Source: JACCSI01 sp963815285 (GTDB taxonomy: Bacteria; Acidobacteriota; Vicinamibacteria; Vicinamibacterales; UBA2999). From it: 64,000 nt of DNA. This document shows positions 54,735 through 64,000 of this stretch, piece by piece; the first letter of the stretch is position 1, and the number at the start of each line of letters is the position of its first letter. Below the pieces are notes generated by a model. The model searched no databases. It saw only the letters and a program-made list of their open reading frames with translations, and had not been told where the DNA came from. The stretch is from NCBI GenBank assembly GCA_963815285.1, contig CAWFGB010000007.1:124001-188000 (forward strand), in the 5' to 3' direction. The position numbers were made by a program, and so were the translations under genes.

Positions 54735-57164
54735 ATGGCGCGCATGTATCGCCTGCTCTTTGTCACGCTCGGGATGCTCGCCCTGGGTTGGCCGCTGTCG
54801 GCCCAGTGGACCAACCGCTACCAGCGCATCGGCCAGGGGCACCACGTCTACGTCGAGGGCTACGATTTCCCGACCTACTCAGTGGGGCCGACGTACCCGG
54901 CGGTGTCGCCGGACGGCGCAACCATCGCATTCTCGGCGCGGGGATGGCTGTGGACGATGCGCGCGGCTGGCGGCCTGGCGGAGCGGATCACAAACGGCGC
55001 GGGGATGGATTCCAGGCCTGCGTGGCACCCTGACGGGACCCGTATCGCGTTCGTGCGCGACGACACGCGCAACACCGACATCCTCGAGATCGAGATCGCG
55101 ACCGGCGCCGAACGCGTGCTGGTCGCAACGCCGGCGGCCGAGCTCGATCCGGCATATGCGCCCGACGGCCGCGCGCTCTACTACGCGTCGGCGGAAACCG
55201 GCGACCTCGAGATCTACCGCCTTGACCTCGCGGCCGAGCAGAAGACTCGGCTCACGGATGCCCGCGGGCTCGACCTCCGGCCGCAACCGATAGCGGACGG
55301 AACGGTCGTGTTCGTGTCGAAACGCGGCACCGGTGATGAGGTCGCCGTGATGGAGGCATCCGGCGACCGTCGTGTGCTGGCCCTGGCGTCGATTGCCTCG
55401 CTCGCCCGCCCGGCGGTCTCAGCAGACGGCCGGCGCGTGGCCGTGCCGCTGCCCGTGCTGTCGAGCACGGCCTGGGCCCTGCAGGTGCTGGACGTCAGCG
55501 GCGGACCGCTCACGGAGATTGTCAGCGGCAGCGGGCATCCCATCATGCCGGCGTGGAGCCCTGACGGGCGGCACATCTACTTCTCGCGCGCCGACGATCA
55601 GGGCGTGTTCGGGTTGTGGCGCATCGACGCCGGCGGCGGCGTCGCACAGCCGATCGTCCCGACCCCATGGAACTGGAAGGCGCCGACCGCAACGCTCGCG
55701 CTGCGGATACAAACCACCGCCGAATCGGTCGCCGCGCGCGTCCGCGTGACCGATGCACACGGGCACCCGATCTTTGCGACCGGGCGGCAGGCGTGGCTCG
55801 ATGGTCAGCATGGCAGCGTCTTCACCTATACGCCTCTTGGAGGGGAGCTGCAGTTCGAGATGCCGGCGGGCGAATATCACATCGAGGCCGCGCGGGGCTT
55901 CGAGTACTTGCCGCAGCGCTGGACCCGAACGTTCGCGCCCGGGCAGGTGAGCGCTATGAGCCTGGCCCTTCGGCCGGTGAGCGGTCCATCGTTCGAGGAC
56001 TGGTATTCGGGCGATCATCACTTCCACCTCAATTACGGCGGCCAGGTGTTGCTCGCCCCCGATGCGCTCGTGCCGATGATGCGCGGCGAAGACCTCGATG
56101 TGGCGACGCCGCTCTCGGCCAACCTGCATACGCGTCGCATCGACGAAAACTACTTCGCGTGGACGCGCCGCGAGCACCCGCTGATTCAGTTCGGGCAGGA
56201 AATCCGCTCGCACTTTCTCGGGCACACCGGCCACATCGGCGTGAAGAACCTGTACTGGCCGTGGTACTGGGGTCCCGGCTATCCCGTTTACGGGCTCGAC
56301 GATCGATCCAACCACGAAGCGCTGCAGCAGACGCGCGCGCAAGGCGGCGTGAACTCGTACGTGCACCCGGTCACGGTGCGCGCACCGTTTGGCGGCAAGG
56401 CACCCGCGGGCATTCCGTTGGAGCTGGTGTCGGACGCGGTGCTCGGCGACGTCGATACCATCGAGCTGGCGTGCCTGTGGAGCGATGAACTCGGCACGGC
56501 CGACGCCTGGTACCGGCTGCTGAACGTGGGCGTGCCGATTGCGCCGTCCGCCGGCACCGACGCCATGGTGGATTTCTTCCGGACCATGGCAATCGGCACG
56601 ACGAGGGTGTACGTCAAGGTGCCAGGGCGGCTCACCATGGAGGGATATCTTGCTGGACTCAAGGCCGGGCGCAGCTTTGTCACCAACGGGCCGCTGCTGC
56701 AGTTCACGGCGGGCGGCGCAGAACCAGGCGGCGTGGTCAATCCTTCGGACGCGTCCACCACGTGGGAGCTGCACGTGGCGTCGTCAGTCCCGTTCGAGCG
56801 TGTGGAGGTGTTGGTCAACGGAAAAGTGGTGTGGAACGGTGACGGCCTCACCACCCCAGGCGCCGAGACCTACCGCGGCACGGTGTCGGCCCCGACGGGA
56901 GGCTGGATCGCGGCTCGTGTGCACGGCGGCGTAACTGGCTGGCCCGCGATGGACAGCTACCCGTTTGCGCACACCGCGCCCGTGTGGTTTGGATCGGTTG
57001 GCAGCACCGACAGCGCCGCCGCGCGTGGCGCCGCCAGCGACCTCCTGATGGCCTTGAATGTCGCTGAGAGCCGGATCAAGCAGGCCTATGACGACACCCC
57101 CACGCCGATGTTGTTGGGGCGGATCGCCGCCGCGCGCCAGAAGCTCGAAGCGCTGGTTCGCTGA
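54735..57164 (+). CDS. TolB-propeller/CehA-McbA-type PHP metallohydrolase
   Basis: An 809-residue exported protein (signal LLFVTLGMLALGWPLSAQ). Residues about 50-330 form a TolB-like propeller with repeated SPDG/HPDG/APDG blades. After a small carbohydrate-binding-like region, a PHP-type metal domain starts at DWYSGDHHFHLNYGG (metal H-x-H), with HPLIQF, NSYVHPVTV and PSAGTDAMVDF completing the site. This is the CehA/McbA group, which includes carbamate/amide or phosphoester hydrolases. ATG 54735 precedes the signal; ATG 54744 is possible. Divergent from the amidase, hinting at a shared amide or carbamate degradation role. Confidence 0.87.
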   Translation: MARMYRLLFVTLGMLALGWPLSAQWTNRYQRIGQGHHVYVEGYDFPTYSVGPTYPAVSPDGATIAFSARGWLWTMRAAGGLAERITNGAGMDSRPAWHPDGTRIAFVRDDTRNTDILEIEIATGAERVLVATPAAELDPAYAPDGRALYYASAETGDLEIYRLDLAAEQKTRLTDARGLDLRPQPIADGTVVFVSKRGTGDEVAVMEASGDRRVLALASIASLARPAVSADGRRVAVPLPVLSSTAWALQVLDVSGGPLTEIVSGSGHPIMPAWSPDGRHIYFSRADDQGVFGLWRIDAGGGVAQPIVPTPWNWKAPTATLALRIQTTAESVAARVRVTDAHGHPIFATGRQAWLDGQHGSVFTYTPLGGELQFEMPAGEYHIEAARGFEYLPQRWTRTFAPGQVSAMSLALRPVSGPSFEDWYSGDHHFHLNYGGQVLLAPDALVPMMRGEDLDVATPLSANLHTRRIDENYFAWTRREHPLIQFGQEIRSHFLGHTGHIGVKNLYWPWYWGPGYPVYGLDDRSNHEALQQTRAQGGVNSYVHPVTVRAPFGGKAPAGIPLELVSDAVLGDVDTIELACLWSDELGTADAWYRLLNVGVPIAPSAGTDAMVDFFRTMAIGTTRVYVKVPGRLTMEGYLAGLKAGRSFVTNGPLLQFTAGGAEPGGVVNPSDASTTWELHVASSVPFERVEVLVNGKVVWNGDGLTTPGAETYRGTVSAPTGGWIAARVHGGVTGWPAMDSYPFAHTAPVWFGSVGSTDSAAARGAASDLLMALNVAESRIKQAYDDTPTPMLLGRIAAARQKLEALVR

Positions 57165-57219
57165 GAACATTCATTAGCGCGGCGATGAAGGAACGAGGAA
57201 TGTGGTAGAAAGACAGCCC

Positions 57220-58383
57220 ATGGGAAACACCTCGCGTCGTGACGTGCTGAGAGGAAGCATCGCAGTTGCCGGCCTGGCTGCGTTCGGAATGCCGGAGTGG
57301 GTGCTGCCGGCGCTCGCGCAGGGCGAGACGCAAGTTCCCTTCACGGATCTGCCGGAGGTATTCAACGCCACACCGGCCCCTGACCGCCGTCTGCTGGACG
57401 TCCGCACCATCACTGGACCGCTGACGCACCGTGACCATTTCTTCACCACGCAACACTACGGGCATCCCGAAGTGGACCCGGCGTCGTTTCAACTGAGGCT
57501 GTCCGGCCTGATCGAGCGGCCCATGTCGTTCTCTCTCGACGACCTGCGCCGGATGAAGCCGGTCGATGTCGTCAACGGGTTCGAGTGCTCGGGTAATCGG
57601 CGTCCCCTCCAGGGCCTCTGCTCGAACGGCCGATTCACCGGCGTCCCGCTGCGGAGCATCCTCGACGCCGCCGGCGTCAAGGCCGAGGCGCGCGAGTTCG
57701 TGTTCTTCGGCGTCGATCGCGGCGACGAGGATGTTGAGTTCCGCGGCCAGACGTTCAAGGTCAACCAGCAGTTCGGCCGCAGCCTGCCGCGCGAAAAGGC
57801 GCTGTCATCCGAGCCACTGCTCGCCTATGCGATGAACGGCGAGCCGCTCACCAGACATCAAGGCTACCCGCTGAGACTCGTCGTTCCCGGGTGGTACGGC
57901 GTTGCCAACGTCAAATGGCTCACCGAGATCCACGCGCAGCACGATCCGTTTGTCGGCAAATGGCAGGCGCGGTGGTACCGCTCGCTGCGCGGCGAGATGA
58001 TCAACGGCGAGATGAAATGGACGGAGAGCGCGATAACGCACATGCAGCTGAAGTCGTTTATCGCCCGGGTGACGCGAGAGGGCGCGCGGCACAAGGTGCT
58101 CGGCATCATCCTCAACGACGGCACGCCCATCAAGACCGTCGAGGTCAAGGTCGACGAGGGTCCGTGGCAGCCGGCCGCGATCGATCCGGTCACGAACGAT
58201 CGATTTGGATGGAAGCTGTTCACCTTGACCTGGAACGGTGCGACGCCCGGTGAGCACACGCTGGTCTCACGAGTGGTCGATGCCACCGGGCAGGTTCAGC
58301 CGACGTCCGAGGATCTGGTGAACAAGAAGACGTTCCTCGAGGACAACTCGCAGTATCCACGCAAGGTGATGATCGCGGGGTGA
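57220..58383 (+). CDS. Tat-exported sulfite-oxidase-family molybdoenzyme
   Basis: A 387-residue protein with a twin-arginine signal (TSRRDVLRGSIAVAGLAAFG). The Mo-cofactor domain contains VNGFECSGNRRPLQG, whose Cys ligates Mo, and GVPLRSILDAAGVKAEAREF. The C-terminal Ig-like dimerisation domain is present (VEVKVDEGPWQPAAID). Haem is absent, so electrons must leave via a separate cytochrome. It likely oxidises sulfite or related sulfur/nitrogen oxyanions in the periplasm. The start ATG 57220 fits the Tat motif; a GTG at 57202 is less likely. The transporter gene begins 31 bases after it. Confidence 0.92.
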   Translation: MGNTSRRDVLRGSIAVAGLAAFGMPEWVLPALAQGETQVPFTDLPEVFNATPAPDRRLLDVRTITGPLTHRDHFFTTQHYGHPEVDPASFQLRLSGLIERPMSFSLDDLRRMKPVDVVNGFECSGNRRPLQGLCSNGRFTGVPLRSILDAAGVKAEAREFVFFGVDRGDEDVEFRGQTFKVNQQFGRSLPREKALSSEPLLAYAMNGEPLTRHQGYPLRLVVPGWYGVANVKWLTEIHAQHDPFVGKWQARWYRSLRGEMINGEMKWTESAITHMQLKSFIARVTREGARHKVLGIILNDGTPIKTVEVKVDEGPWQPAAIDPVTNDRFGWKLFTLTWNGATPGEHTLVSRVVDATGQVQPTSEDLVNKKTFLEDNSQYPRKVMIAG

Positions 58384-58414
58384 GCACGCACGACATCGCT
58401 CGGATGACTGCGCC

Positions 58415-59947
58415 GTGAGCGGTCGCTCCCCTCACGATCCGACAGACGACTCGGCCGTGGCCGTTGAAGGCTACGGCCTGCGGCAGTGGTCAGGCTGGGT
58501 CATTGGCCCCGCCGCTTTGCTGCTGACGCTCGTCCTGCCCGCCCCGGAAGGGCTCAGTGATGCCGGCTGGCGCACGGCCGGTGCCGCGCTGCTCATGGCC
58601 GTGTTCTGGATCACCGAGCCCATCCCGATTCCGGCAACGGCGCTCCTGCCGCTCGTGCTGTTTCCCGCCCTTGGCCTCGGCGACATTCAACAGACCGCCG
58701 CGCCATTTGCCAACCCCATCGTCTTCCTGTTTCTTGGCGGCTTCATCATCGCGCTGGCGATGCAACGCTGGCGACTGCACCGCCGCCTCGCGATCGCGCT
58801 CATCGCCCGCCTCGGGACTCGCCCGCCCGCCATCATCGCCGGCTTTCTGTTGTCTTCGGCGCTCATCAGCATGTGGGTCAGCAACACGGCGACCGCCCTG
58901 ATGATGCTGCCGATCGCGATGTCAGTCATGGGGCTCTTCTCGAACGAGGCGCAGTTGTCCCCGTCGCATCGGGCGTTTGGCAGCGCACTGCTGCTGTCGG
59001 TGGCCTACGGTGCTACCACCGGCGGCATGGGCACCCTCATCGGTACTCCGCCCAATGCCTTGCTTGTGGCGTACGTGCAGGACATCTACGGGTGGACCAT
59101 CGGCTTCGGGCAGTGGATGCTGCTCGGTGTCCCCATCGTGCTGCTGATGCTTCCAATCGTATATGTCGTGCTCACGCGCGTCATGTTCAAGCTCGATACC
59201 AGCGAGTTGCCTGGCATGGCCGCGCTGATTCGCGCCGAGCGGGGCCGCCTGGGCCGGCCCGGCCGTGGGGAGCTCACGGTCGCTGTCGTGTTTGCGCTTA
59301 CGGCCGCCGGATGGGTGTTTCAGCCGCTCATCGCGCAAGCGGTGCCGCTTGTGTCCGACACCACCATCGCGATGACCGGTGCGCTGTTGCTGTTCATGAT
59401 CCCGGTAGATCTTCGCCGCGGTGCGTTCATCATGGATTGGCACGCCACGCGCGACGTGCCCTGGGGCGTGCTGTTGCTCTTCGGCGGGGGCCTGAGCCTG
59501 GCCGGCAACATCGAACGGCACGGGCTTGCTGTGTACCTTGGCACGCTCGCAGGCGGACTCGAGGGTCTTCCCGTGGTGCTGGTGCTGGGCATCGTCTGCT
59601 TCAGCATCCTGTTGTTGACCGAGCTCACTAGCAACACGGCCACCGCCGCGACGTTCATGCCGATCGCCGGTGCTCTCGCGCACAGCCTCGGGCAGAACCC
59701 ACTGCTGTTCCTGATTCCCACGGTTCTTGCGGCAAACTGTTCCTTCATGCTTCCAGTCGGCACGCCGCCCAATGCGATCGTCTACGGCAGCGGGCTCATC
59801 ACGCTCCCGCAGATGGCTCGGGCCGGAATCATCCTCAACGTGGTCATGGTGCCCGTCTTGCTTGGTGCGCTGCTCCTCCTCGGACCGTGGATCTTCGGGC
59901 TGGAGTTCGATGTCCTTCCCGCGTGGGCAACACCGAGCGAACGTTAA
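58415..59947 (+). CDS. DASS/SLC13-family sodium-coupled anion transporter
   Basis: A 510-residue membrane protein with GTG start. The two inverted repeats each carry the SNT signature: WVSNTATALMML and ELTSNTATAATFMP, with TPPNALLVAY and TPPNAIVYGSG after them. About 11-14 helices. It probably imports dicarboxylates or exports/imports sulfate-like anions; beside a sulfite-oxidase-type enzyme, sulfate or an organosulfonate is possible, but the family is broad. A short hydrophilic N-terminal extension (about 25 residues) is unusual but open. Confidence 0.9.
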   Translation: MSGRSPHDPTDDSAVAVEGYGLRQWSGWVIGPAALLLTLVLPAPEGLSDAGWRTAGAALLMAVFWITEPIPIPATALLPLVLFPALGLGDIQQTAAPFANPIVFLFLGGFIIALAMQRWRLHRRLAIALIARLGTRPPAIIAGFLLSSALISMWVSNTATALMMLPIAMSVMGLFSNEAQLSPSHRAFGSALLLSVAYGATTGGMGTLIGTPPNALLVAYVQDIYGWTIGFGQWMLLGVPIVLLMLPIVYVVLTRVMFKLDTSELPGMAALIRAERGRLGRPGRGELTVAVVFALTAAGWVFQPLIAQAVPLVSDTTIAMTGALLLFMIPVDLRRGAFIMDWHATRDVPWGVLLLFGGGLSLAGNIERHGLAVYLGTLAGGLEGLPVVLVLGIVCFSILLLTELTSNTATAATFMPIAGALAHSLGQNPLLFLIPTVLAANCSFMLPVGTPPNAIVYGSGLITLPQMARAGIILNVVMVPVLLGALLLLGPWIFGLEFDVLPAWATPSER

Positions 59948-59949
59948 TA

Positions 59950-60480
59950 CAAGGATTTCACCGATCTGTTGGCTGTTCTCTACAGAGGAGATCTATGGAA
60001 TCCGCGGGATCCGTGTTGGCTCCTGTGGCACCAGACCAACAACGGCCAACACCGATTACACCGATTTCACCGATCCCTTTTTTTGACATATTCCATAAGA
60101 GGAGATCTGTGCCATCCGCGGAATCTCGTGTTGGCCCTTTTTATCTGCGAAATCTGTGAAATCCGCGTTGGCTCCTGTGGCACCAGACCAACAACGGCCA
60201 ACACTGGTTACACGGATCTCACGGGATTTTTTGGCTGTTCCATAAGAGGAGATCTGTGTCATCCGCGGGATCTCGTGTTGGCCCTTTCTTATCTGCGGAA
60301 TCCGTGAAATCCGCGTTGGCTCCTGTGGCACCAGACCAACAACGGCCAACACTGGTTACACGGATCTCACGGGTTTTTTGGCTGTTCCATAAGAGGAGAT
60401 CTGTGTCATCCGCGGGATCCGTGTTGGCCCTTTCTTATCTGCGGAATCTGTGAAATCGGTGTTGGCTCTTGTGTGTAGCC
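59950..60480. repeat. Tandem repeat array, about 147-bp units
   Basis: GAGGAGATCT marks unit starts at 59985, 60099, 60246 and 60393 (spacing 114, 147, 147). Each unit carries CATCCGCGGGATC, TCTGCGGAATC, TTGGCTCCTGTGGCACCAGA, CCAACAACGGCCAACAC, and a TTACACGGATCTCACGGG end followed by TTTTTTGGCTGTTCC. The first unit is shorter and more diverged. No coding role; it fills the whole gap between two convergent genes. Confidence 0.93.
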
Positions 60481-60493
60481 TGGCCGTGCGAGG

Positions 60494-61276
60494 CTAGTCC
60501 TGCGCCCGCGTGGCCTCGCCCTCGAAAAAGTCGCAATACACCACGAAACCAAGCCGCTCGTACACGCGTCGGGCCGCGGCGTTGGCATGGCCGACGTTCA
60601 GCACGATGGTGGAAATGCCGTCCGCGAGGGCGTGAGCCGCGACCGCGCTCGTGACGCGAGCGCCCAGTCCACGGCCGCGGCAATCGCTCCGGGTGTAGAC
60701 GTTGCCGATCGCGCAGACGCCGACGTCGCGCGCGTAAAGATGCGTGCCGGCAATGGCCACGAGCGCGCCGTCCTGCCAGATGCCACGAAACGAGTGCTGC
60801 CTGAGCATGGTTGGATGAAAGAACGTCGGCCCTTCACCGCGTCGATGGCCGTCGTCGTACAACGTGGATACTGCCGCAAGATCGTCCTCGTCGAGCGGCG
60901 CGGCGCCCTCGTGCGGCGCCGGGGTGAAGGCCGCAGGGCGGAGCGTCATCCGGTGCATCGCCACAGTCGTGAGGGGCGTGTAAATGCCGGCCATCGCTTC
61001 AACCGTGTCGGGCCGCATGTGCAAAGAAATTTCAGGTGCGCGCAGTTCGCCAAGGAGCGGGCGCACGTCTGGCGCCGAACCCATCGCAAACGCAATGGGC
61101 GGTGTAAATCCGCTGTAGAGGAGCACGACCGCCGGGGCGGCCTCGACGTCTGCGGGCGCGTGCCAGTCGCAGTTGTTCACCAATTCCGGGCTGAGGTCGC
61201 CGAGGGCGTAAGCGGACCACTCGCGGTCTCGATCGAGCAGCGCGCGAACGGTTGTCAGGTCGGTCAAACGGGGCAT
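60494..61276 (-). CDS. GNAT-family N-acetyltransferase
   Basis: A 260-residue protein. The C-terminal GNAT domain is clear: LVAIAGTHLYARDVGVCAIG, VYTRSDCRGRGLGARVTSAV (acetyl-CoA loop), IVLNVGHANAAARRVYERLGF. The N-terminal 130 residues (LTTVRALLDRDREWSAYALGD) form the degenerate first domain found in a two-domain acetyltransferase subgroup. The ATG at 61276 is chosen; the 24 extra upstream codons lack a leader. Acceptor unknown. Confidence 0.88.
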   Translation of the reverse strand: MPRLTDLTTVRALLDRDREWSAYALGDLSPELVNNCDWHAPADVEAAPAVVLLYSGFTPPIAFAMGSAPDVRPLLGELRAPEISLHMRPDTVEAMAGIYTPLTTVAMHRMTLRPAAFTPAPHEGAAPLDEDDLAAVSTLYDDGHRRGEGPTFFHPTMLRQHSFRGIWQDGALVAIAGTHLYARDVGVCAIGNVYTRSDCRGRGLGARVTSAVAAHALADGISTIVLNVGHANAAARRVYERLGFVVYCDFFEGEATRAQD

Positions 61277-61436
61277 CGCTGCCTCGACTATAATCCGCTG
61301 TCCTTGCAAGGCTCTGACACCGGGCGTGCAACCTTGGGGTCTGCGCAATCACTGGGCGCTGGCAGCAGCCAATCAGTGACAAACCGAGGGGCGAGCGAAT
61401 GGCGGCCGGCGCCATTTTCAGGTAGATAATGCCCCT

Positions 61437-63572
61437 ATGAAGCACGTCTTGCGCACCTCTCTTGTCGGTATGACGCTGACCGCCGCCGTTGCCGCCCAGA
61501 GCAGTCTCCCGTACCCTGTGACTCGCACCGTGGACCATGTGGACGTCTATCACGGCACGAAAGTGCCGGACCCGTATCGCTGGCTCGAGGACGACAACTC
61601 GGCCGACACCAAGGCCTGGGTCGAGGCGCAGAACAAGGTCACGTTCGCCTATCTCGACAAGATTCCGTTTCGTGCGCAACTGACCGAGCGGCTCAAGCGG
61701 CTCTTCGACTACGAGAAGTACTCGGCGCCCGCGCGCAAGGGCGACTACTTCTTCTTCCGCAAGAACGACGGCCTGCAGAACCAGAGCGTGCTCTACATTC
61801 AGAAGGGCATCGACGGCAAACCCGAGGTGCTCATCGACCCGAACACGTGGTCGAAAGATGGCACGACCATCCTGACGGTGTTTGCGCCGTCGAAGGATGC
61901 CCGGCTCGCCGTCTACGGCATCTCACGGGGCGGGTCCGACTGGCAGGAGTACAACGTGCTCGATCTGAGCACGCGCAAGCCGCTGAACGACAAGATTGAG
62001 TGGGTCAAGGTGTCGAGCGCCGACTGGCGCGGCAACGGCTTCTACTACAGCCGCTACCCGCAGCCTGAGAAGGGGCGCGAGTTGTCATCCGCTAACGAAG
62101 ATCATCAGGTCTATTACCACCGCATCGGCACACCACAGTCCCAGGACGAGCTGGTCTACAGCGATCCGAAGAACCCGCAGCGCTTCCACACGGTGTCGAC
62201 CACCGAGGACGAACGCTTCTTGATCCTCAATATCTCAGACCGCGGTACTGGCAAGCAGGGCAACGCCATCATGGTGATGGACCTGTCGAAGCCCGGAGCG
62301 AAGTTCACGCCGCTGATTCCCGACATCACGGACGACAGCTACAACGTGCTGGAGAACATCCGCGGCGAATTGCTGGTCTACACCGACAACAACGCGCCCA
62401 ATGGTCGCGTCGTCCGCATCAATCCGGCCAACCCGGCGCCGGCCAACTGGGTGGACATCATCGCGCCCAAGACCGAGCCGATCGACGGGGTCGGCACCGC
62501 CGGCGGCAAGATCTTCGTGACCTACATGAAGGACGTCGCGTCGAAGGCATACGTGCACAACCTCGAAGGAACGCTCGAGAACGAGATCGCCCTACCCGGT
62601 CTCGGGTCCGTGAGTGGTCTGGGCGGGAACATGGACGACAAGTTCGTGTTCTACAACTACACGTCGTTCACCTATCCGACCACCATCTTCCGTTACGACA
62701 TCTCATCGCGGCGGAGCAGCACGTTCCGTGCGCCCGAGGTTCCTGGTCTCGACACCAATCAGTACGAGACCAAGCAGGTGTTCGTGCCGAGCAAGGACGG
62801 CACCAAGGTGCCGATGTTCCTCACCCATCGGAAGGGGCTAAAGCTCGATGGCAACAACCCGACGCTGATGTACGGCTACGGCGGGTTCAACATCGCGACC
62901 ACCCCGGGGTTCAACTCACTTCGAGTGGCGCTGCTCGAGCAGGGCTTCGTCTACGCCAGCGTGAACATGCGCGGCGGCAGCGAGTACGGTGAGGAATGGC
63001 ATGATCAGGGCACCAAGACAAAGAAACAGAACGTCTTCGACGACTTCATCGCCGCGGCCGAGTGGCTCATCGCCAACCAGTACACCTCACCGGCGCGGCT
63101 GGCGGCGCAGGGCGGCTCCAACGGCGGGCTGCTGGTCGGTGCCGTGATCAACCAGCGGCCGGAGCTTTTCAAGGTCGCCATCCCGCAGGTCGGCGTCATG
63201 GACATGCTGCGCTTCCACAAGTTCACCATCGGCTGGAACTGGATTGCCGATTACGGCAGCAGTGACAACGCCGAGGAATTCAAGGCGCTGCATGCATACT
63301 CGCCGCTGCACAACGTGAAACCGGGACAGAAGTATCCGTCCACGCTCATCACGACGGCGGATCACGACGACCGGGTCGTCCCCGCGCATTCGTTCAAGTA
63401 CGCCGCCGAGATGCAGGCGAGAGCGAGCAAAGAAACGCCAATCCTCATCCGCGTCGAGACGACGAGCGGACACGGGGCCAGCAACGTCACCAAGCAAATC
63501 GAGGTGACCGCGGACATCTACGCGTTCATCATGCACGAGATGGGGCTGACGCCGCGCTTCGGGACGAACTAA
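61437..63572 (+). CDS. Exported prolyl oligopeptidase (S9A)
   Basis: A 711-residue protein with a short signal (LRTSLVGMTLTAAVAAQ). Typical start VPDPYRWLEDDNSADTKAWV, seven-bladed propeller, then the catalytic domain: LAAQGGSNGGLLVGAVI (Ser), TTADHDDRVVPAHSF (Asp) and VETTSGHGASNVTK (His). RGGSEYGEEWHDQG is the conserved oxyanion region. It cleaves peptides after proline outside the cytoplasm. Single gene, with a short spacer on both sides. Confidence 0.95.
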   Translation: MKHVLRTSLVGMTLTAAVAAQSSLPYPVTRTVDHVDVYHGTKVPDPYRWLEDDNSADTKAWVEAQNKVTFAYLDKIPFRAQLTERLKRLFDYEKYSAPARKGDYFFFRKNDGLQNQSVLYIQKGIDGKPEVLIDPNTWSKDGTTILTVFAPSKDARLAVYGISRGGSDWQEYNVLDLSTRKPLNDKIEWVKVSSADWRGNGFYYSRYPQPEKGRELSSANEDHQVYYHRIGTPQSQDELVYSDPKNPQRFHTVSTTEDERFLILNISDRGTGKQGNAIMVMDLSKPGAKFTPLIPDITDDSYNVLENIRGELLVYTDNNAPNGRVVRINPANPAPANWVDIIAPKTEPIDGVGTAGGKIFVTYMKDVASKAYVHNLEGTLENEIALPGLGSVSGLGGNMDDKFVFYNYTSFTYPTTIFRYDISSRRSSTFRAPEVPGLDTNQYETKQVFVPSKDGTKVPMFLTHRKGLKLDGNNPTLMYGYGGFNIATTPGFNSLRVALLEQGFVYASVNMRGGSEYGEEWHDQGTKTKKQNVFDDFIAAAEWLIANQYTSPARLAAQGGSNGGLLVGAVINQRPELFKVAIPQVGVMDMLRFHKFTIGWNWIADYGSSDNAEEFKALHAYSPLHNVKPGQKYPSTLITTADHDDRVVPAHSFKYAAEMQARASKETPILIRVETTSGHGASNVTKQIEVTADIYAFIMHEMGLTPRFGTN

Positions 63573-63696
63573 CCAACCTTTTGCACTTGAGTTGGCGTCT
63601 AGACCGGGGTGAGAACCGACCATGGAGCCTCGAGGGTGGGCCATGTACGGGATTCGATGACCGCGAAGAGCTGCCACGCGTGAGCGTCTTGAGTGC

Positions 63697-64000
63697 CTAC
63701 TGCTTTTCGAATACCCGAACCCAGATCACCTTGTTCTCTGCATTCCGTCCGATTGACATGATTGTCTTGCCATCGTCGACCAACACACGCGTGTAGGTAG
63801 AGGTAATCTTGCCGTCGCGTTTATTGGTTACCAGTTCGGTGTGGCTATCGAGCTTCTTCAGCGACACGGTAGCGCCTTTGCCCGCAGCGGTCGGATGGTC
63901 GCGGCCGTCGTAGACAGCCTTCCACTCGACGTGACCCTTGCGCCCGTCCGACTCGATGGAGTCCATGGTGTAGCCTTGCTCGCCCGGTTTGATCGTATAG
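63697..64000 (-). CDS. Acidobacterial secreted-protein family member, 5'-truncated by window edge
   Basis: The minus-strand frame is open from the stop at 63697 to the window end. It reads TIKPGEQGYTMDSIESDGRK, VYDGRDHPTAAGKG, TVSLKKLDSHTELVTNKRDG, and RVLVDDGKTIMSIG. It is the same family as the remnant at 25972-26290. The ATG at 63966 is probably internal, as conserved residues continue upstream. Function unknown. Confidence 0.75.
   Translation of the reverse strand, partial: YTIKPGEQGYTMDSIESDGRKGHVEWKAVYDGRDHPTAAGKGATVSLKKLDSHTELVTNKRDGKITSTYTRVLVDDGKTIMSIGRNAENKVIWVRVFEKQ

Noticed and set aside
59950..60480. CRISPR array
   Set aside because: Units of about 147 bp are repeated wholesale with no unique spacers, and no cas genes are nearby.
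1..64000. tRNA or rRNA genes
   Set aside because: No cloverleaf or rRNA-like sequence was recognised by eye; a covariance-model scan was not possible.

Overview
The window looks like a high-GC chromosome of an acidobacterium, probably Vicinamibacteria-like. I infer this from gene content rather than a marker gene: serine/threonine kinases fused to TolB-type propellers, many exported S9 peptidases, an exported amidase and CehA-type hydrolase, a GMC oxidoreductase paired with a gluconate-dehydrogenase subunit 3, and intergenic gaps filled with short repeated words. No rRNA, tRNA or CRISPR array was recognised.

Left arm (1-17.2 kb) is dense and mostly intact. It holds sdhA (partial) and sdhB, an SRPBCC protein, an exported DUF885 protein, an acidobacterial secreted protein, a HAD phosphatase lipoprotein, a subunit-3/GMC oxidoreductase pair, an exported sugar isomerase-like protein, a cupin, an S9 peptidase, an APC permease, an aldo/keto reductase fused to a RidA domain, and a GNAT protein.

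The central region (17.2-28.2 kb, then 36.9-39.0 kb and 45.6-48.8 kb) is rich in damaged and truncated genes: pieces of a kinase, LysR regulator, cupin, outer-membrane protein, xdhC, mocA, a toxin gene, treS, a glycosyltransferase, an AAA ATPase, a sigma factor, nfo, a response regulator, a SulP transporter, an intradiol dioxygenase and a sorbosone dehydrogenase. A dispersed repeat with one fixed end and one ragged end (copies at 26.6, 28.1, 37.2, 45.6 and 48.2 kb) sits exactly at several of the truncation points. At the left edge of this region is an OsmC-family gene (17173-17649) whose only in-frame stop is a TGA at the catalytic cysteine codon, followed by a plausible bacterial SECIS hairpin; it is a strong selenoprotein candidate.

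Between the damaged zones lies an intact minus-strand cluster (28.4-36.1 kb): sulfatase-like lipoprotein, three-helix membrane protein with an Oxa1/EMC3-like look, a 64-residue helical protein, and two tandem type I phosphodiesterase-superfamily proteins joined by a GTGA start/stop overlap. A sulfotransferase is divergent from it. From 39 to 45.5 kb an FHA/winged-helix regulator and two kinase-propeller genes (each with one frameshift) form a signalling block.

The right arm (48.8-64 kb) is intact again: an exported YVTN propeller with a diheme c-type protein, an exported alanine-racemase homologue lacking the usual catalytic tyrosine, a cupin, an amidase, a TolB-PHP hydrolase, a sulfite-oxidase-like molybdoenzyme with a DASS transporter, an array of about 147-bp repeats, a GNAT protein, a prolyl oligopeptidase and a partial secreted protein.
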